Origin: Isoetes taiwanensis
Taxonomy: Eukaryota; Streptophyta; Lycopodiopsida; Isoetales; Isoetaceae
DNA length: 64,000 nucleotides
Direction of reading: 5' to 3'
Assembly: GCA_021234155.1 (NCBI GenBank)
Contig: JAJEKV010000018.1
Coordinates: 18,823,423 to 18,887,422 of the forward strand
The notes below the pieces were generated by a model. That model was not told the origin of the DNA. It saw only the letters and a program-made list of their open reading frames with translations, and did not search any database. Within the stretch, counting starts at the first letter, position 1. Each line of letters starts with the position of its first letter. Of this stretch, positions 33,806 through 42,839 are shown piece after piece. A program made the translations under genes and the position numbers.

Positions 33806-34470
33806 CTTCACAAGAGCTTACTTTTCAGACGTAAAATCACCGATGCAGGGACTTGTTGTTTTATTTGAGTCGAGGTCTCGCATCACATCCAGAAATGCTC
33901 TGAAGGAAATTATGCTCACAAAGGCACCGAAACAAGGTAATCTCTATCAAATTGCAAATGTTTTTGAAGAAGTAAATCTTCTTTGTGTTGAATACTCCTC
34001 AAGCCTTATGGCACTCTAGAGTTGGCCACATTTCATCGCGACTCATGGATCATTTGATCCACAAAAGGTACTTGCCTTATAAGTCCTTCTCATTATTACT
34101 ATACGACCATTGTCTCGAACAAAATCACTCGAGCCTCTTTTCTACGCCCGACTCTAAAGCATCGAGAACTCTTAAATTACTTCATGTTGACCTATGTGGA
34201 CCAATCAAACCCTCAACTCTACAAGGAGCCGATACTTCATGTTGATTTTGGATTATTACTCTCGGAGGCATTTTGTGTATATGCTACACAACAAGAGTCG
34301 CCTTCACAAATTCTGACTTTTTCTTATTGAAGTAAAAGAGATTTTACGGGGCAACAAACTAGTTTGCTCTCGAAGTAATGAAGGTGGAGAATTTACTTCA
34401 AATGCCTTCAATGCTTTTTGCACAAGAGAAAGGGATCTAGCATCGGATCACAACTCCCTATACACCTAAA
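33786..34470 (+). pseudogene. Copia GAG-pre-integrase and integrase N-terminal part
   Basis: One frame carries LLTKAP-like residues and GNLYQIANV. The next reads LWHSRVGHISSRLMDHLIHK, the copia pre-integrase signature, with only one cysteine (DHCLEQNH) of the expected HHCC finger obvious. HVDLCGPIKPSTLQGAD follows, containing the first catalytic aspartate of the DDE core. Near 34,450 TPYTPKQNG marks the third catalytic region, but stops surround it. Inactive. Confidence 0.75.
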
Positions 34471-34526
34471 CAAAATGGCGAGTAGTAGAGCATACAAATA
34501 GGGACCATTATTGAGATGGGCGAATA

Positions 34527-35288
34527 ATGCTCGGTTTTCTCGACAAGTTCCAAAGAATTTTGGGGGAAGGCGTCCCCATCTGCAAGTATATCTTACAAGC
34601 GAGAATTCCTCACATTGGCATCAACAATCGGTGCCAAGGAAGAAGTTTGGCCAAGAAGATCTATAAGTCTCAAGCATTTAATAGTTTTGGTTGTCTTGCT
34701 TTTTGCACTTGTTCTCAATCAGCCCAAAGCTTTTACGCTAAATCAAAGGTGCAGTATGTTCATTGGCTACTGCACAACTCAAAAAGCCTATAGGTTGTTT
34801 GATCTGCATTAAAGAACCTTACTGATCACTGCTCATGCATCCTTCAATGAGTTTGAGTCATGTTTTCCTGTCACAAATCCACCATCCTCATTCATCCTGA
34901 TTGAAGAAGAAATCCCATTACACACCACTATTTCAAAGATCCATCCATCTTTGAATCGTCTTTGAAGAGCCTCTATCACTAAGCCCCAGCCTTGAGTCTC
35001 CTGAACTTCGTACTATTGCAATTCCATGTAGGCCTTCCAGTGCTCGAAGACCTCCTGTATGGGCGGAAGACTATGTGTTTCATACTTCTGAACAACCCAT
35101 TGAGCCAACATCTTATGAACTAGCCATTCTTATGCCTGAGAAGTCCCAATGGATGGAAGCAAATGAAAAGGGAATATGAATCAATTATTGAAGCCAATAC
35201 TTGGAGTGTTGTCCCCAAGCCTGCAAATCACCCTGTGGTTGGATCTAGGTGGGTTTTCAAACTCAAATACAACTCTGCTGAAGAAATA
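34527..35288 (+). pseudogene. Copia integrase C-terminus and RT start
   Basis: NQPKAFTLNQRCSMFIGYCT and then KAYRLFDLH correspond to the copia segment K...K...C.F.GY....KGYRL. After spacer sequence, SYELAILMPEKSQWMEA and NTWSVVPKPANHPVVGSRWV (partly in shifted frames) match the first RT block (W..AM..E...I..N.TW.LV..P.....G.KWVFK). Similarity ends at the junction near 35,288. Confidence 0.75.
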
Positions 35289-35317
35289 TCACGTTAATAG
35301 AAAAGGTCACTTAGGAA

Positions 35318-36787
35318 TGTCCTATTTGTTCTTTTTGTAAAGAAATTGGCCATACTGATATCAAGTGTGCTGTTAAGAAATACTTTGCTAAGCAGGAAAA
35401 GGAAAAGAGACCAGAACCCAAACCTCCTGTGAGATTTGCTGAACCAAGTACTTCTATAAGGTTTATTCAGGCTACAGAAGTTCTCAAAGCTGAAGAGGTT
35501 ATGGCAGTGCAAACTAGAAGCATGAATGAAGACAATGTACATGCTGAATCAAGTAGACATCCCACTGCCAGGCCTTCATTTCCTCCACCACCTGTAGTGG
35601 AATCACCTACTCAAATGATAGCTCCACCCCCACAGCAAAAATATGGTAACAAAGACCAAAACCTCGATGAAGTTGATGTTTTGCTCAAAAACTCCAAAGT
35701 AAGTGTAGACCTCTTCACTTTGCTAAAGATTGCACCTAGCTATAGAAAAAGAGTACTTCAGCAAACTGGTGGTGAGAAATTAAATGCTTGTGTAAGTTTT
35801 GCTGATGCCACTAACCTTGTGCTAGCACGGAATGAAGAAGACCCTGGGGCATTCACATGTTCAACTGCTTTAGGAGGATATACCTTCTCAAATGTGTTAC
35901 TTGATGGGGGATCCCCCCTAAACATCATGCCATATCACATTATGAAGAAGTGTGGTTTCGAGGTGGACAAGAAAGCTTCTATATTACTAAGATCCTTTTA
36001 TAACGCCAAGATTACTCCTATTGATGTGGTGACTAAAGTGCCTGTTAACATAGAGGGCATAACTGTAGCTGCTAACTTTATTGTAGTGTCTTTTGAAGAT
36101 ATAGGGGATGAATCTGACATCTATAATTTACTTTTAGGGAGGAGATGGTTGGCCATTGTAGATGCTAGGCCAGTCTGGTCTCAAAGGAGATGCACCATCT
36201 CCAATGGCTCTCAAACTGCTACAATCTACAATCAAGATGGCTCCTATGGCTCCAAAGAAGAGGTAAACTTTATTAAGGAAATGTTAATTGAAGAACCCTT
36301 GGGATCTTACAGAATAAAAAACACAAGACCAAAGAATTATAAAATGGTTCCTCTTATCATGGAATGTGCACTCCCCAACAAACAAGGACCATCAGGATTC
36401 TTATGGTTTGATGGAGGTATTTCTAAAAAATTAAATATTGCATCATCTACTGCTATTTTGAAAGATTCTTCTCACAAACTCTTAGTTAAAGTAGGAAGAA
36501 TCTTTTCCCAAGTCACTTCTAATGTAGCAGAATATAAGGCTTTGATTGCAGCTCTACAGGAAGCCAAAGCTATGCGTATTGCTAACATCCACATCTATGG
36601 TGATTCACAATTAATTTGTAGACAAGTTTCAGGAGATTACCAAACAAAGAATGCAGATATGGAGCTCTTAAAAAATCAAGCAATGGGAGTACTCTCGAGT
36701 TTTGCTTCATGGGAGATCACTCACATACCAAGAGAGAAAATTTGGAAGCTGATGCCTTATGTAGAGAGACTCTCATGTCACATTTAA
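35318..36787 (+). CDS. Gypsy gag knuckle - protease - aRNase H (pseudogene-grade)
   Basis: An open frame continues from a canonical CCHC knuckle (CSFCKEIGHTDIKC, about 35,324) through the first ATG at 35,429. Counting from that ATG, a proline-rich linker covers residues 45-70. The retropepsin-like domain has NVLLDGGSPLNIMP at 155-168, with DGGS in place of the usual D(S/T)G, then LLLGRRWL at 234-241. An RNase H of archaeal type follows: FLWFDGG (D328), AEYKALIAAL (E368), HIYGDSQLICRQVSG (D392) and HIPRE near 432. The last catalytic aspartate (EADAL) is in the next frame because one base has been lost after HIPRE near 36,735. No -1 slippery heptamer is obvious there, so I read it as a lesion. 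The aRNH keeps all four acidic residues if the shift is ignored. Confidence 0.8.
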   Translation, partial: CPICSFCKEIGHTDIKCAVKKYFAKQEKEKRPEPKPPVRFAEPSTSIRFIQATEVLKAEEVMAVQTRSMNEDNVHAESSRHPTARPSFPPPPVVESPTQMIAPPPQQKYGNKDQNLDEVDVLLKNSKVSVDLFTLLKIAPSYRKRVLQQTGGEKLNACVSFADATNLVLARNEEDPGAFTCSTALGGYTFSNVLLDGGSPLNIMPYHIMKKCGFEVDKKASILLRSFYNAKITPIDVVTKVPVNIEGITVAANFIVVSFEDIGDESDIYNLLLGRRWLAIVDARPVWSQRRCTISNGSQTATIYNQDGSYGSKEEVNFIKEMLIEEPLGSYRIKNTRPKNYKMVPLIMECALPNKQGPSGFLWFDGGISKKLNIASSTAILKDSSHKLLVKVGRIFSQVTSNVAEYKALIAALQEAKAMRIANIHIYGDSQLICRQVSGDYQTKNADMELLKNQAMGVLSSFASWEITHIPREKIWKLMPYVERLSCHI

Positions 36788-38433
36788 CTGAGGGAGCTAT
36801 TCCAGAAGAAGACCTTGATGCTAGTGAGGTAAAAGCACTTTGCCCCATTTTAACCATTAATGCATCAGAGGAAAGGGACACTGAAGAGATTGCAATCACA
36901 AAAAATGGTAAGACTAGAACCCTGTTTGTTGGAGATTTGATTGAATATCAAAATAGGGAGAACATACAAATGTTTTTTGAAGAGAGGAAGGATGTATTTG
37001 CTTGGGATTATTCTGAGCTCACTGGTATTAAAACTGAGGTATGCCAATTTGAAATTAAGATTAAAGAAGGTTGTAAACCTATTTTTCAAAAACTGAGAAG
37101 AATTAATGCTTCATTGATGGGACTAATCAAAGATGAGTTGGACAAAATGCTAGATGCAGGTGTCATCATTGAAATCATTAATCCAGAATGGATATCTTGC
37201 ATTGTACCTGTAGAAAAAAAAAGTGGTGCCTTAAGAATTTGCATTGATTATCGAGATCTCAACAAAGCCACCATTAAGGACTGTTATCCTTTGCCTTTTT
37301 TAGAAGAAATCTTATATGCTGTAGCAGGAAAAGAGGTGTACTCATTTTTAGATGGATTCTCAGGATTTAATCAAATTGGCATTAAAGAGGAAGATCAGCC
37401 AAAGACCTCTTTTATTACCCCGTGGGGAACTTATGCAATGAAAAGGATGCCTTTCGGATTAATGAATGCACCTGCCACCTTCCAAAGAGCTATGGATGTT
37501 ATCTTTAGACCTATGTCTCCTCAAGAATTCAGAGTTTACTTGGATGATCTTTGTTTAGAATCTCATCCTACTAATCATTTGGAATTGCTTGCAAAAATAT
37601 GCTCTTTGTGCAGGGACTCTGGAGTCAACCTTAATCCAAAGAAATGTATTTTTTTTGCATCTAAGGGGCAACTTTTGGGGCATGAGGTGTCCAACAATGG
37701 TATACAAGTGGCACAAGAAAAGGTTGAAGCTCTCAAAAAACTGGTACTCCCTAGGAATTTGAAGCAAGACAAAAGTTTTATTGGCATGACTAGTTTTCTT
37801 AGAATGTATATTCCTAACTTTGCTCATATTATAAGTCCTATTTCCAAACTGACAAGAATAGGCAAGATCTCCAAATCTGAGAGCAAGTATGTCCCTGTCA
37901 CATGGTCATCAGATTGCCAAGAATCTTTTGAATTTCTTATAAAGTCCATTTGTGAAGCCACTCTTTTAAAAAAACCTGATTTGGATATGCCATTTGAGGT
38001 TTATATTACCCTCACTAAGAAGGCTATAGGTTTAGCTATTCTACAGGACAAACATACCATAGCTTTTGCTAGCAAACAATGGAGCTCAACTGAAGAAAAG
38101 TACACTAGATTGGAAAAGAGTGCTGCTGCTCTTATGTTTCTCATCGACAGACAAGGTCACATGCTATTAAAGAGTTCTGTTCAAGTTTACATGAAACAAA
38201 ATCCAATGGGACTGTTATTTGGTAAAGCTACTTCCAAACCAAAAATTCAAAGATGGACTTGTAAGTTACAAACTTTTGATATTTCCATTAAAGAATTACA
38301 TCAGGTAAAGAGTCCCAGTCTTTATTTGCCTTACATTTTCTTTGACCATGAAGATGCAGCAGAGGTTGTTGACTTTGTGGATGCCTTAGCTTATTTGCAG
38401 GCAGATGATGAAAAGCAGATCCAACAGGATTAG
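36709..38433 (+). CDS. Gypsy reverse transcriptase and decayed RNase H
   Basis: 574 codons open. RT domain about residues 110-345: IVPVEKKSGALRICIDYRDL, then YSFLDGFSGFNQI with catalytic D215, MPFGLMNAPATFQRAM, and VYLDD at 276-280 with the two other catalytic aspartates. So the RT centre looks intact. The following gypsy RNase H (about 425-540) has lost its key acids: FEVYITLTKKAIG stands where a TDAS motif is expected, and VYMKQN where TDH is expected, although YTRLEKSAAALMF remains. That fits a connection-like role with RNase H activity supplied by the upstream aRNH. A TAG at 38,431 ends the frame; the same frame reopens at once into integrase, so this is a single nonsense mutation or a suppressed stop. 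Confidence 0.85.
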   Translation: MGDHSHTKRENLEADALCRETLMSHLTEGAIPEEDLDASEVKALCPILTINASEERDTEEIAITKNGKTRTLFVGDLIEYQNRENIQMFFEERKDVFAWDYSELTGIKTEVCQFEIKIKEGCKPIFQKLRRINASLMGLIKDELDKMLDAGVIIEIINPEWISCIVPVEKKSGALRICIDYRDLNKATIKDCYPLPFLEEILYAVAGKEVYSFLDGFSGFNQIGIKEEDQPKTSFITPWGTYAMKRMPFGLMNAPATFQRAMDVIFRPMSPQEFRVYLDDLCLESHPTNHLELLAKICSLCRDSGVNLNPKKCIFFASKGQLLGHEVSNNGIQVAQEKVEALKKLVLPRNLKQDKSFIGMTSFLRMYIPNFAHIISPISKLTRIGKISKSESKYVPVTWSSDCQESFEFLIKSICEATLLKKPDLDMPFEVYITLTKKAIGLAILQDKHTIAFASKQWSSTEEKYTRLEKSAAALMFLIDRQGHMLLKSSVQVYMKQNPMGLLFGKATSKPKIQRWTCKLQTFDISIKELHQVKSPSLYLPYIFFDHEDAAEVVDFVDALAYLQADDEKQIQQD

Positions 38434-38469
38434 CAGCAACCTATTAGGAACTTTCTACAATTCAAAGAG

Positions 38470-39240
38470 ATGCCCTCAGGCCTGACTTCGAGCCAGCAAA
38501 GGAGATTTAAAGAAAAATGTAGGCAATTTAAAATGATCAATGATGTCCTATGTAAAGTCAACAGGGATGGACTATTACTGAGGTGTGTCAGTGAAGAAGA
38601 ATCTGCTCTGATCATTAGAGAAATGCATGAAGGAGTATGTGGAGGCCATTTTGCTGGAGACACTAATGCCAAGAAAATTCTCAGGTCAGGATACTATTGG
38701 CCTACAGTTTTTAAAGATTGTTATACTGTCATAAAGTCTTGTCACAAGTGTCAGATATTTGGCAAAAGAATCCTCCTTCATACACCCTTCAACTTAGTTT
38801 ATGGCATTGAAGCTGTGCTTCCAGTGGAGCTTGAGCTCCCATCTCTAAGGTTAGCTCACAAGCTATGTTTACCCTTTGAATATGCCTTGCAGGAAAGACT
38901 AGACACCCTTTTGCATTTAGAAGAATATAGGATGGAAGCTGAGAATGCCAATCTGCTAAAAAAAGCCAAGGATTTGGCTGCTTTCAAAGCTGCTCATAAA
39001 ATACAAGGGACTTTCAAGACAGGAGAGCTAGTTCTAAAATGGAATAAATCAAGGGAATACTCAGCTAGTAAGTTTGAAAATCTTTGGGAAGGTCCCTATG
39101 AGGTGTTGGAACCTGCAGGCACCAATTCTTATTGGTTAAAGAAATTAACTTCAGGGATGCCACTTCCAAATCCCATCAACACTATCCACTTGAAAAGGTA
39201 CTGGGATCAGCATATATGCTTGTCCCTTTTTATGCTCTAG
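38470..39240 (+). pseudogene. Gypsy integrase with catalytic core deleted
   Basis: Same frame as the RT. The zinc-binding HHCC domain is present: MHEGVCGGH (H53, H60) and CHKC (C91, C94), with GYYWPT between. Directly after CQIFGKR (about 38,769) the protein jumps to TPFNLVYGIEAVLPVE, which normally lies some 200 residues later. The D,D-35-E core is therefore missing in frame. The C-terminal part is preserved, with FENLWEGPYEV (the GPY/F module) near residues 200-210 and HLKRYW before the stop. No chromodomain is visible. The element cannot integrate on its own. Confidence 0.85.
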
Positions 39241-39417
39241 AACTTAGATAAGTTAGAATTAGAGTTAAGATTAGATAAGTTAGATTTCACTTTGTCTTGA
39301 TTTTTAGGATTAATGTTTTCATTGAGTTCATGTTTGCAGCTAGCCAGAGTAAAGGATATACTATCAAACAATTCCAAGACAAGGATTTCTACTAATGATT
39401 TGTCAAGTGTCATCTGC

Positions 39418-39726
39418 AGGAGCACTCTTCTTCCATCCACATCATCTGCATTACCGTGGTCCTACCCTCCACCTAGCCATCTATTCTTCATTCCATTCCC
39501 CTAAACATGCACTCTGCAAATTCAGCTTCACCATCATGGCAGAGTTGCGAGGATTAAGATTAACTTGTTTATGTGTTTCCATGACAGGTGCATCCTTTTC
39601 CCATCTATATTCATTTGTCATAAGTGGTCCTGCCATTCATTTAGACTCCTCATTCTTGTTTTCATTCCCAAAAAGCACTCTGCATTTCAGCTTCACCACC
39701 ATAGCAGAGTTGCAAATTTTTGAAGA
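39418..39726. repeat. Tandem duplication in the gypsy 3' untranslated region
   Basis: Two diverged units (about 168 and 141 bp) each run from AGG(A/T)GCA through GTGGTCCT(A/G)CC...C, CACTCTGCA, TTCAGCTTCACCA and GCAGAGTTGC. Tandem repeats in the 3' untranslated region are typical of Tat-type elements. Confidence 0.7.
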
Positions 39727-39817
39727 AAAGACATGCATTTTCTTGTTTTGGCGAGATTTCAGCACTAGTACATTCATCTTATCTCCTTACACCCTTCACA
39801 CTTCATTCACACCATCT

Positions 39818-39948
39818 CCTTATCATCCTCATATTTATTTTTTATCCTTATCCACTCATCACACTTTATTCATACCATATTACTACCATATTCACACTCA
39901 TTACACTCACTTCATCTCATTATCACCACAACATCACCACATTCACAC
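39818..39948. repeat. 131-bp direct repeat, copy 1
   Basis: Nearly identical to 42,298-42,428, running from CCTTATCATCCTCATATTTA to ATTCACAC. TTTTCTTGTTTTGGCGAGA also occurs near both copies (39,738 and 42,554), but on opposite sides. The hairpin element at 39,946 inserted at the end of this copy. Confidence 0.9.
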
Positions 39949-40380
39949 ATAACTACCATTGACATTAATAAATATAACCATTGGAACCAACACATTTAAA
40001 TTAAAATCCCCCTTAAACCCCCTTTGGTTTGGGTGCATATTCACACGGGGGGTGACTCCGGGCATCGAGAGCTGTCGGATTGGCATATTCGCCCCATATT
40101 CCTTAATCTACACCGTACGTAAAGTTCCTCATTTGTGGGGTATGCAAGTACAAGATTTGCTATACTGTATAACAAGATTCGCAAAATACTATAAGATTTC
40201 AACCGGAATACTATATGGTGTTGATTTCGTACGTGCAAAATACAATTATGAGGGCTCTCGCTGCCCTACGTCACCCCCCGTGTGAATATGCACCCAAACC
40301 AAAGGGGGTTTAAGGGGGATTTTAATTTAAATGTGTTGGTTCCAATGGTTATATTTATTAATGTCAATGGTAGTTATGTG
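39946..40380. mobile_element. Hairpin element with 111-bp inverted arms
   Basis: The left arm (39,946-40,056) and right arm (40,270-40,380) are reverse complements over 111 bp with no difference that I could find by eye. A 213-bp unpaired loop separates them. The arms start CACATAACTACCATTGACAT and end CACACGGGGGGTGAC. The right arm continues outward to a small hairpin GGCCCTTCGGGCC and a poly-A tract at about 40,408-40,433; the left arm lacks this. It carries no coding frame. It belongs to a family with partial copies at 31,975-32,440 and 44,925-45,115. A transcript would form a long double-stranded stem. Confidence 0.85.
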
Positions 40381-40433
40381 TTGGTTATTATAGTAAAAAA
40401 AATTTTTGGCCCTTCGGGCCATAAAAAAAAACA

Positions 40434-41040
40434 AACGTGAGAATATAACAGACATGTAGCAATATGTGTAGCAAAGATTATCTACAATTGGGCACCTTGT
40501 TTATGGAAAACTATTCAAATCTCCGAATCAAATATACAATCTTAATTTATGAAAAAAAAGTAGAGAACATAGTTAATATAACGTGGGTTACGTGACCTTA
40601 CAAGGTGCTTTCACATGTGCATGCAATGTTTTCTTTGTTAAGCATGGCCAACCGGATTAGTATGGTCTTTGATGAAAATCATTACAAAAGCTGGCGGGGA
40701 GTTGCACAATATGCATCGCTTCAAAGCGGTGTGAGCTCGCCAAACTTCTTCCAAACTTCTTCCATCGCCTCTTCATCCTCTCCTTGCTGCATAAGAAGCT
40801 TCTCTTCTTCAAGGATCTATGAATTTCTCTGCTGGTCAACCAAGATGTTCTATCTACGCACCGTGTACCTTGAAGAAGACTCAGCAACTTCATTCGACCT
40901 ACAACAAATTATGTAAGTGTTTAGCATGATATCTAGGCCATGGATTCCTGCCTTCTTGGCTACATAAATTTATAAGCGTCCTCTTCAAGGACCTCCTAAT
41001 CTGTTCATGATCATGAAAACATTTTAAGCTAACTCTATGT
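40434..41040. other. Unassigned
   Basis: AT-rich to 40,600, then a less AT-rich stretch with a plus-strand frame (40,605-40,916) that has a serine-rich segment but no recognised motif. Confidence 0.25.
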
Positions 41041-41681
41041 GCTCATGGAAAGCAATCCAGCAAGAGGACACAGCTGCTCTTGCTGCTGCCATGAACTTGA
41101 AGACAACACTTCCACATGCTATTATCCGAGGTGCGTGTCAAGACAACAAGTATCCTAAGGATGAATTACCTCGTCTAGTGCTGTAATGGAGTGGCTGTTG
41201 TATTGATTTGCATGGATTGTCGGAGGGAGATTTTGAAACCTTTGTGTTGAGTTCTGGTCTAAGTGGTGGAACCGAGCTAAAAAATGATTTAGATCAGCTT
41301 AAGCAAGAAGACATTGTGCAGACCAATCAATTGCAGGACGTTGAAGATTTTGTTCTTGTACAGGAAGAAACGCTTCTAAAGGTGCTTGCCAAAGGTCTTA
41401 ATGCTTATTTGAGAATACATTATCCTTGGGAAGAGGCAGTTTATGCAGGCACTGGAGAGGCAAGCAAGCAGTTGGAGAGCTTTGCTGATTTCACAAAGTA
41501 TTCAGATTATTCAGCTCATAGAGCCTTGCTTCCATTATCCCTAAATCAATTATTGGAAAAATGGCCAAAACGCAACCTGAACTCTGTATTCTTTGACAAC
41601 ATCCATCGTGAAAGAGTTAAGAGAATCTGTAGAAAACATGCTTCAACCATTGCTGTATATTTAGGAAGGTATGAATAATGT
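41041..41681 (+). pseudogene. Unrecognised protein-coding remnant
   Basis: An open frame of 157 codons from the ATG at 41,208 is preceded in another frame by SWKAIQQEDTAALAAAMNLK and DNKYPKDELPRLVL. The main frame reads SEGDFETFVLSSGLSGGTEL, DVEDFVLVQEETLLKVLAKG, then LRIHYPWEEAVYAG, ASKQLESFADFTKYSDYSAH and FFDNIHRERVKRICRKH. Codon and residue use look like real protein, and it has few positively selected-against codons such as stops in the surrounding 600 bp. I do not recognise the family. It is not one of the retroelement domains seen elsewhere here. Confidence 0.45.
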
Positions 41682-42180
41682 GAAGAGGGTAAAACAACAG
41701 AGGCCTACAAAGTACATTTCCAAAGAGATCCAATCAGATCCAATGCATGATGCGCAGTCTGTATTACGTTTTTAAAAGATAGGCCATTCTTGGAGGATGA
41801 ATGATTGCTCCGAGAAGAAACCATGTACCTTCTTAATCGCCGAATTGGAAGCTTCGTGCCCTTGCATAAGAGCATTACTACAACCATGGAAAATCGTCGC
41901 CGTCCAATCCCTCCATGGTTACGCCATTGCGAAATTGCCCAGAGAGCAGCGGGAAAAATCGCCGCCATCCAATCCCTCCATGGTTACGCCATTGCGAAAT
42001 TGCCACAGAGCGCATTTAAGAACAAAAGAGACGATTTGGGAGGGCACGATTTACCCTAATCATTTTAGGAGAACCCTAAAGTAAAAGCTCTCGAGCCTTG
42101 CATGCCATGTTAGAAATTTTTTATTTTTGAAGGGGATAAACCATTGTCTAAGTGCCATAAAAAATAATGAAAGCGTATGC

Positions 42181-42817
42181 GCACTCTAGATGTACGCATT
42201 AGTACATCAATTGAAATACACCACAAAATCATAGCAAAACCTTAGTGAAAAGCGTACAAAAATACAAAGGAAACCCCCTGTTATTATGCTACATATTCCT
42301 TATCATCCTCATATTTATTTTTCATCCTTATCCACTCATCACACTCTATTCATACCATATTACTACCATATTCACACTCATTACACTCACTTTATCTCAT
42401 TATCACCACAACATCACCACATTCACACTCATTTCATCAATATTTGCACCCTACACTCTACCCCACCTTGTTCTCATTTGCACACTCTGAAATAGTTTGA
42501 AGACCCCTCTATATACTCCTTTTGGCATAATATGGCTGAGGGGACCAGCCATTTTCTTGTTTTGGCGAGACGTTGCCCCCAAAGGGCAACATACTAATTG
42601 ATGATTTATGCATTGAAGTTAGGTCAAGACATTTTGGAAGATTAAGTCAAAGAAGAGCTTGGTAGTCAACATTGATGTGGAGGTCAAACAATATCTATCT
42701 TCATATGTAGCATAATAACAGGGTTTTTTTTTGTGTTTTTGTACGCCTTTCACAAAGGTTTTCCTAAGATTTCATGGCGTATTCGAATGGATGTACTAAT
42801 GTGTACATCTAGAGTGC
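42181..42817. mobile_element. 637-bp element with ~115-bp terminal inverted repeats
   Basis: The left arm (42,181-42,295) starts GCACTCTAGATGTAC and runs to TTATTATGCTACATA. The right arm (42,704-42,817) is its reverse complement at roughly 85-90% by eye. Long TIRs and captured internal sequence (the 131-bp repeat and a GCGAGACGTTGCCC hairpin) suggest a Mutator-like non-autonomous element. A 9-bp target duplication could not be seen, so the superfamily is uncertain. Related single arms lie near 27.4 and 30.4 kb. Confidence 0.7.
42298..42428. repeat. 131-bp direct repeat, copy 2
   Basis: Partner of 39,818-39,948, here lying inside the long-TIR element just after its left arm. It keeps the uninterrupted sequence past ATTCACAC (then TCATTTCATC), where copy 1 is broken by the hairpin element. 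Confidence 0.9.
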
Positions 42818-42839
42818 ACCATTTCTTAGTCGTTGATTT

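Larger units (their letters stand above)
33428..35288 (+). mobile_element. Truncated Ty1/copia retrotransposon (gag finger to RT start)
   Basis: An order typical of Ty1/copia: gag zinc knuckle, protease, GAG-pre-integrase, integrase, then the first part of RT. Many stops and shifts break the frame. The rest of RT, RNase H and both LTRs are missing. It ends abruptly at about 35,288, where gypsy gag sequence begins in the same orientation. Confidence 0.85.
35290..39240 (+). mobile_element. Tat-like Ty3/gypsy retrotransposon with unusual domain order
   Basis: The internal region of a Ty3/gypsy element reads gag zinc knuckle, protease, archaeal-type RNase H (aRNH), RT, decayed gypsy RNase H, and integrase with its core deleted. 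Dual RNase H is the hallmark of the plant Tat lineage. Known Tat elements that I can recall place aRNH after RT-RNase H, so the position here is notable. The 5' end is cut by the copia junction; no LTR pair was found. Compared with its neighbours it is well preserved: one internal stop, one frameshift and one internal deletion. Confidence 0.8.

Noticed and set aside
36725-36745. Programmed -1 frameshift between aRNH and RT frames
   Set aside because: The overlap has no slippery X XXY YYZ heptamer in the right phase, and HIPRE...EADAL reads straight through if one base is restored, so a point deletion is simpler.
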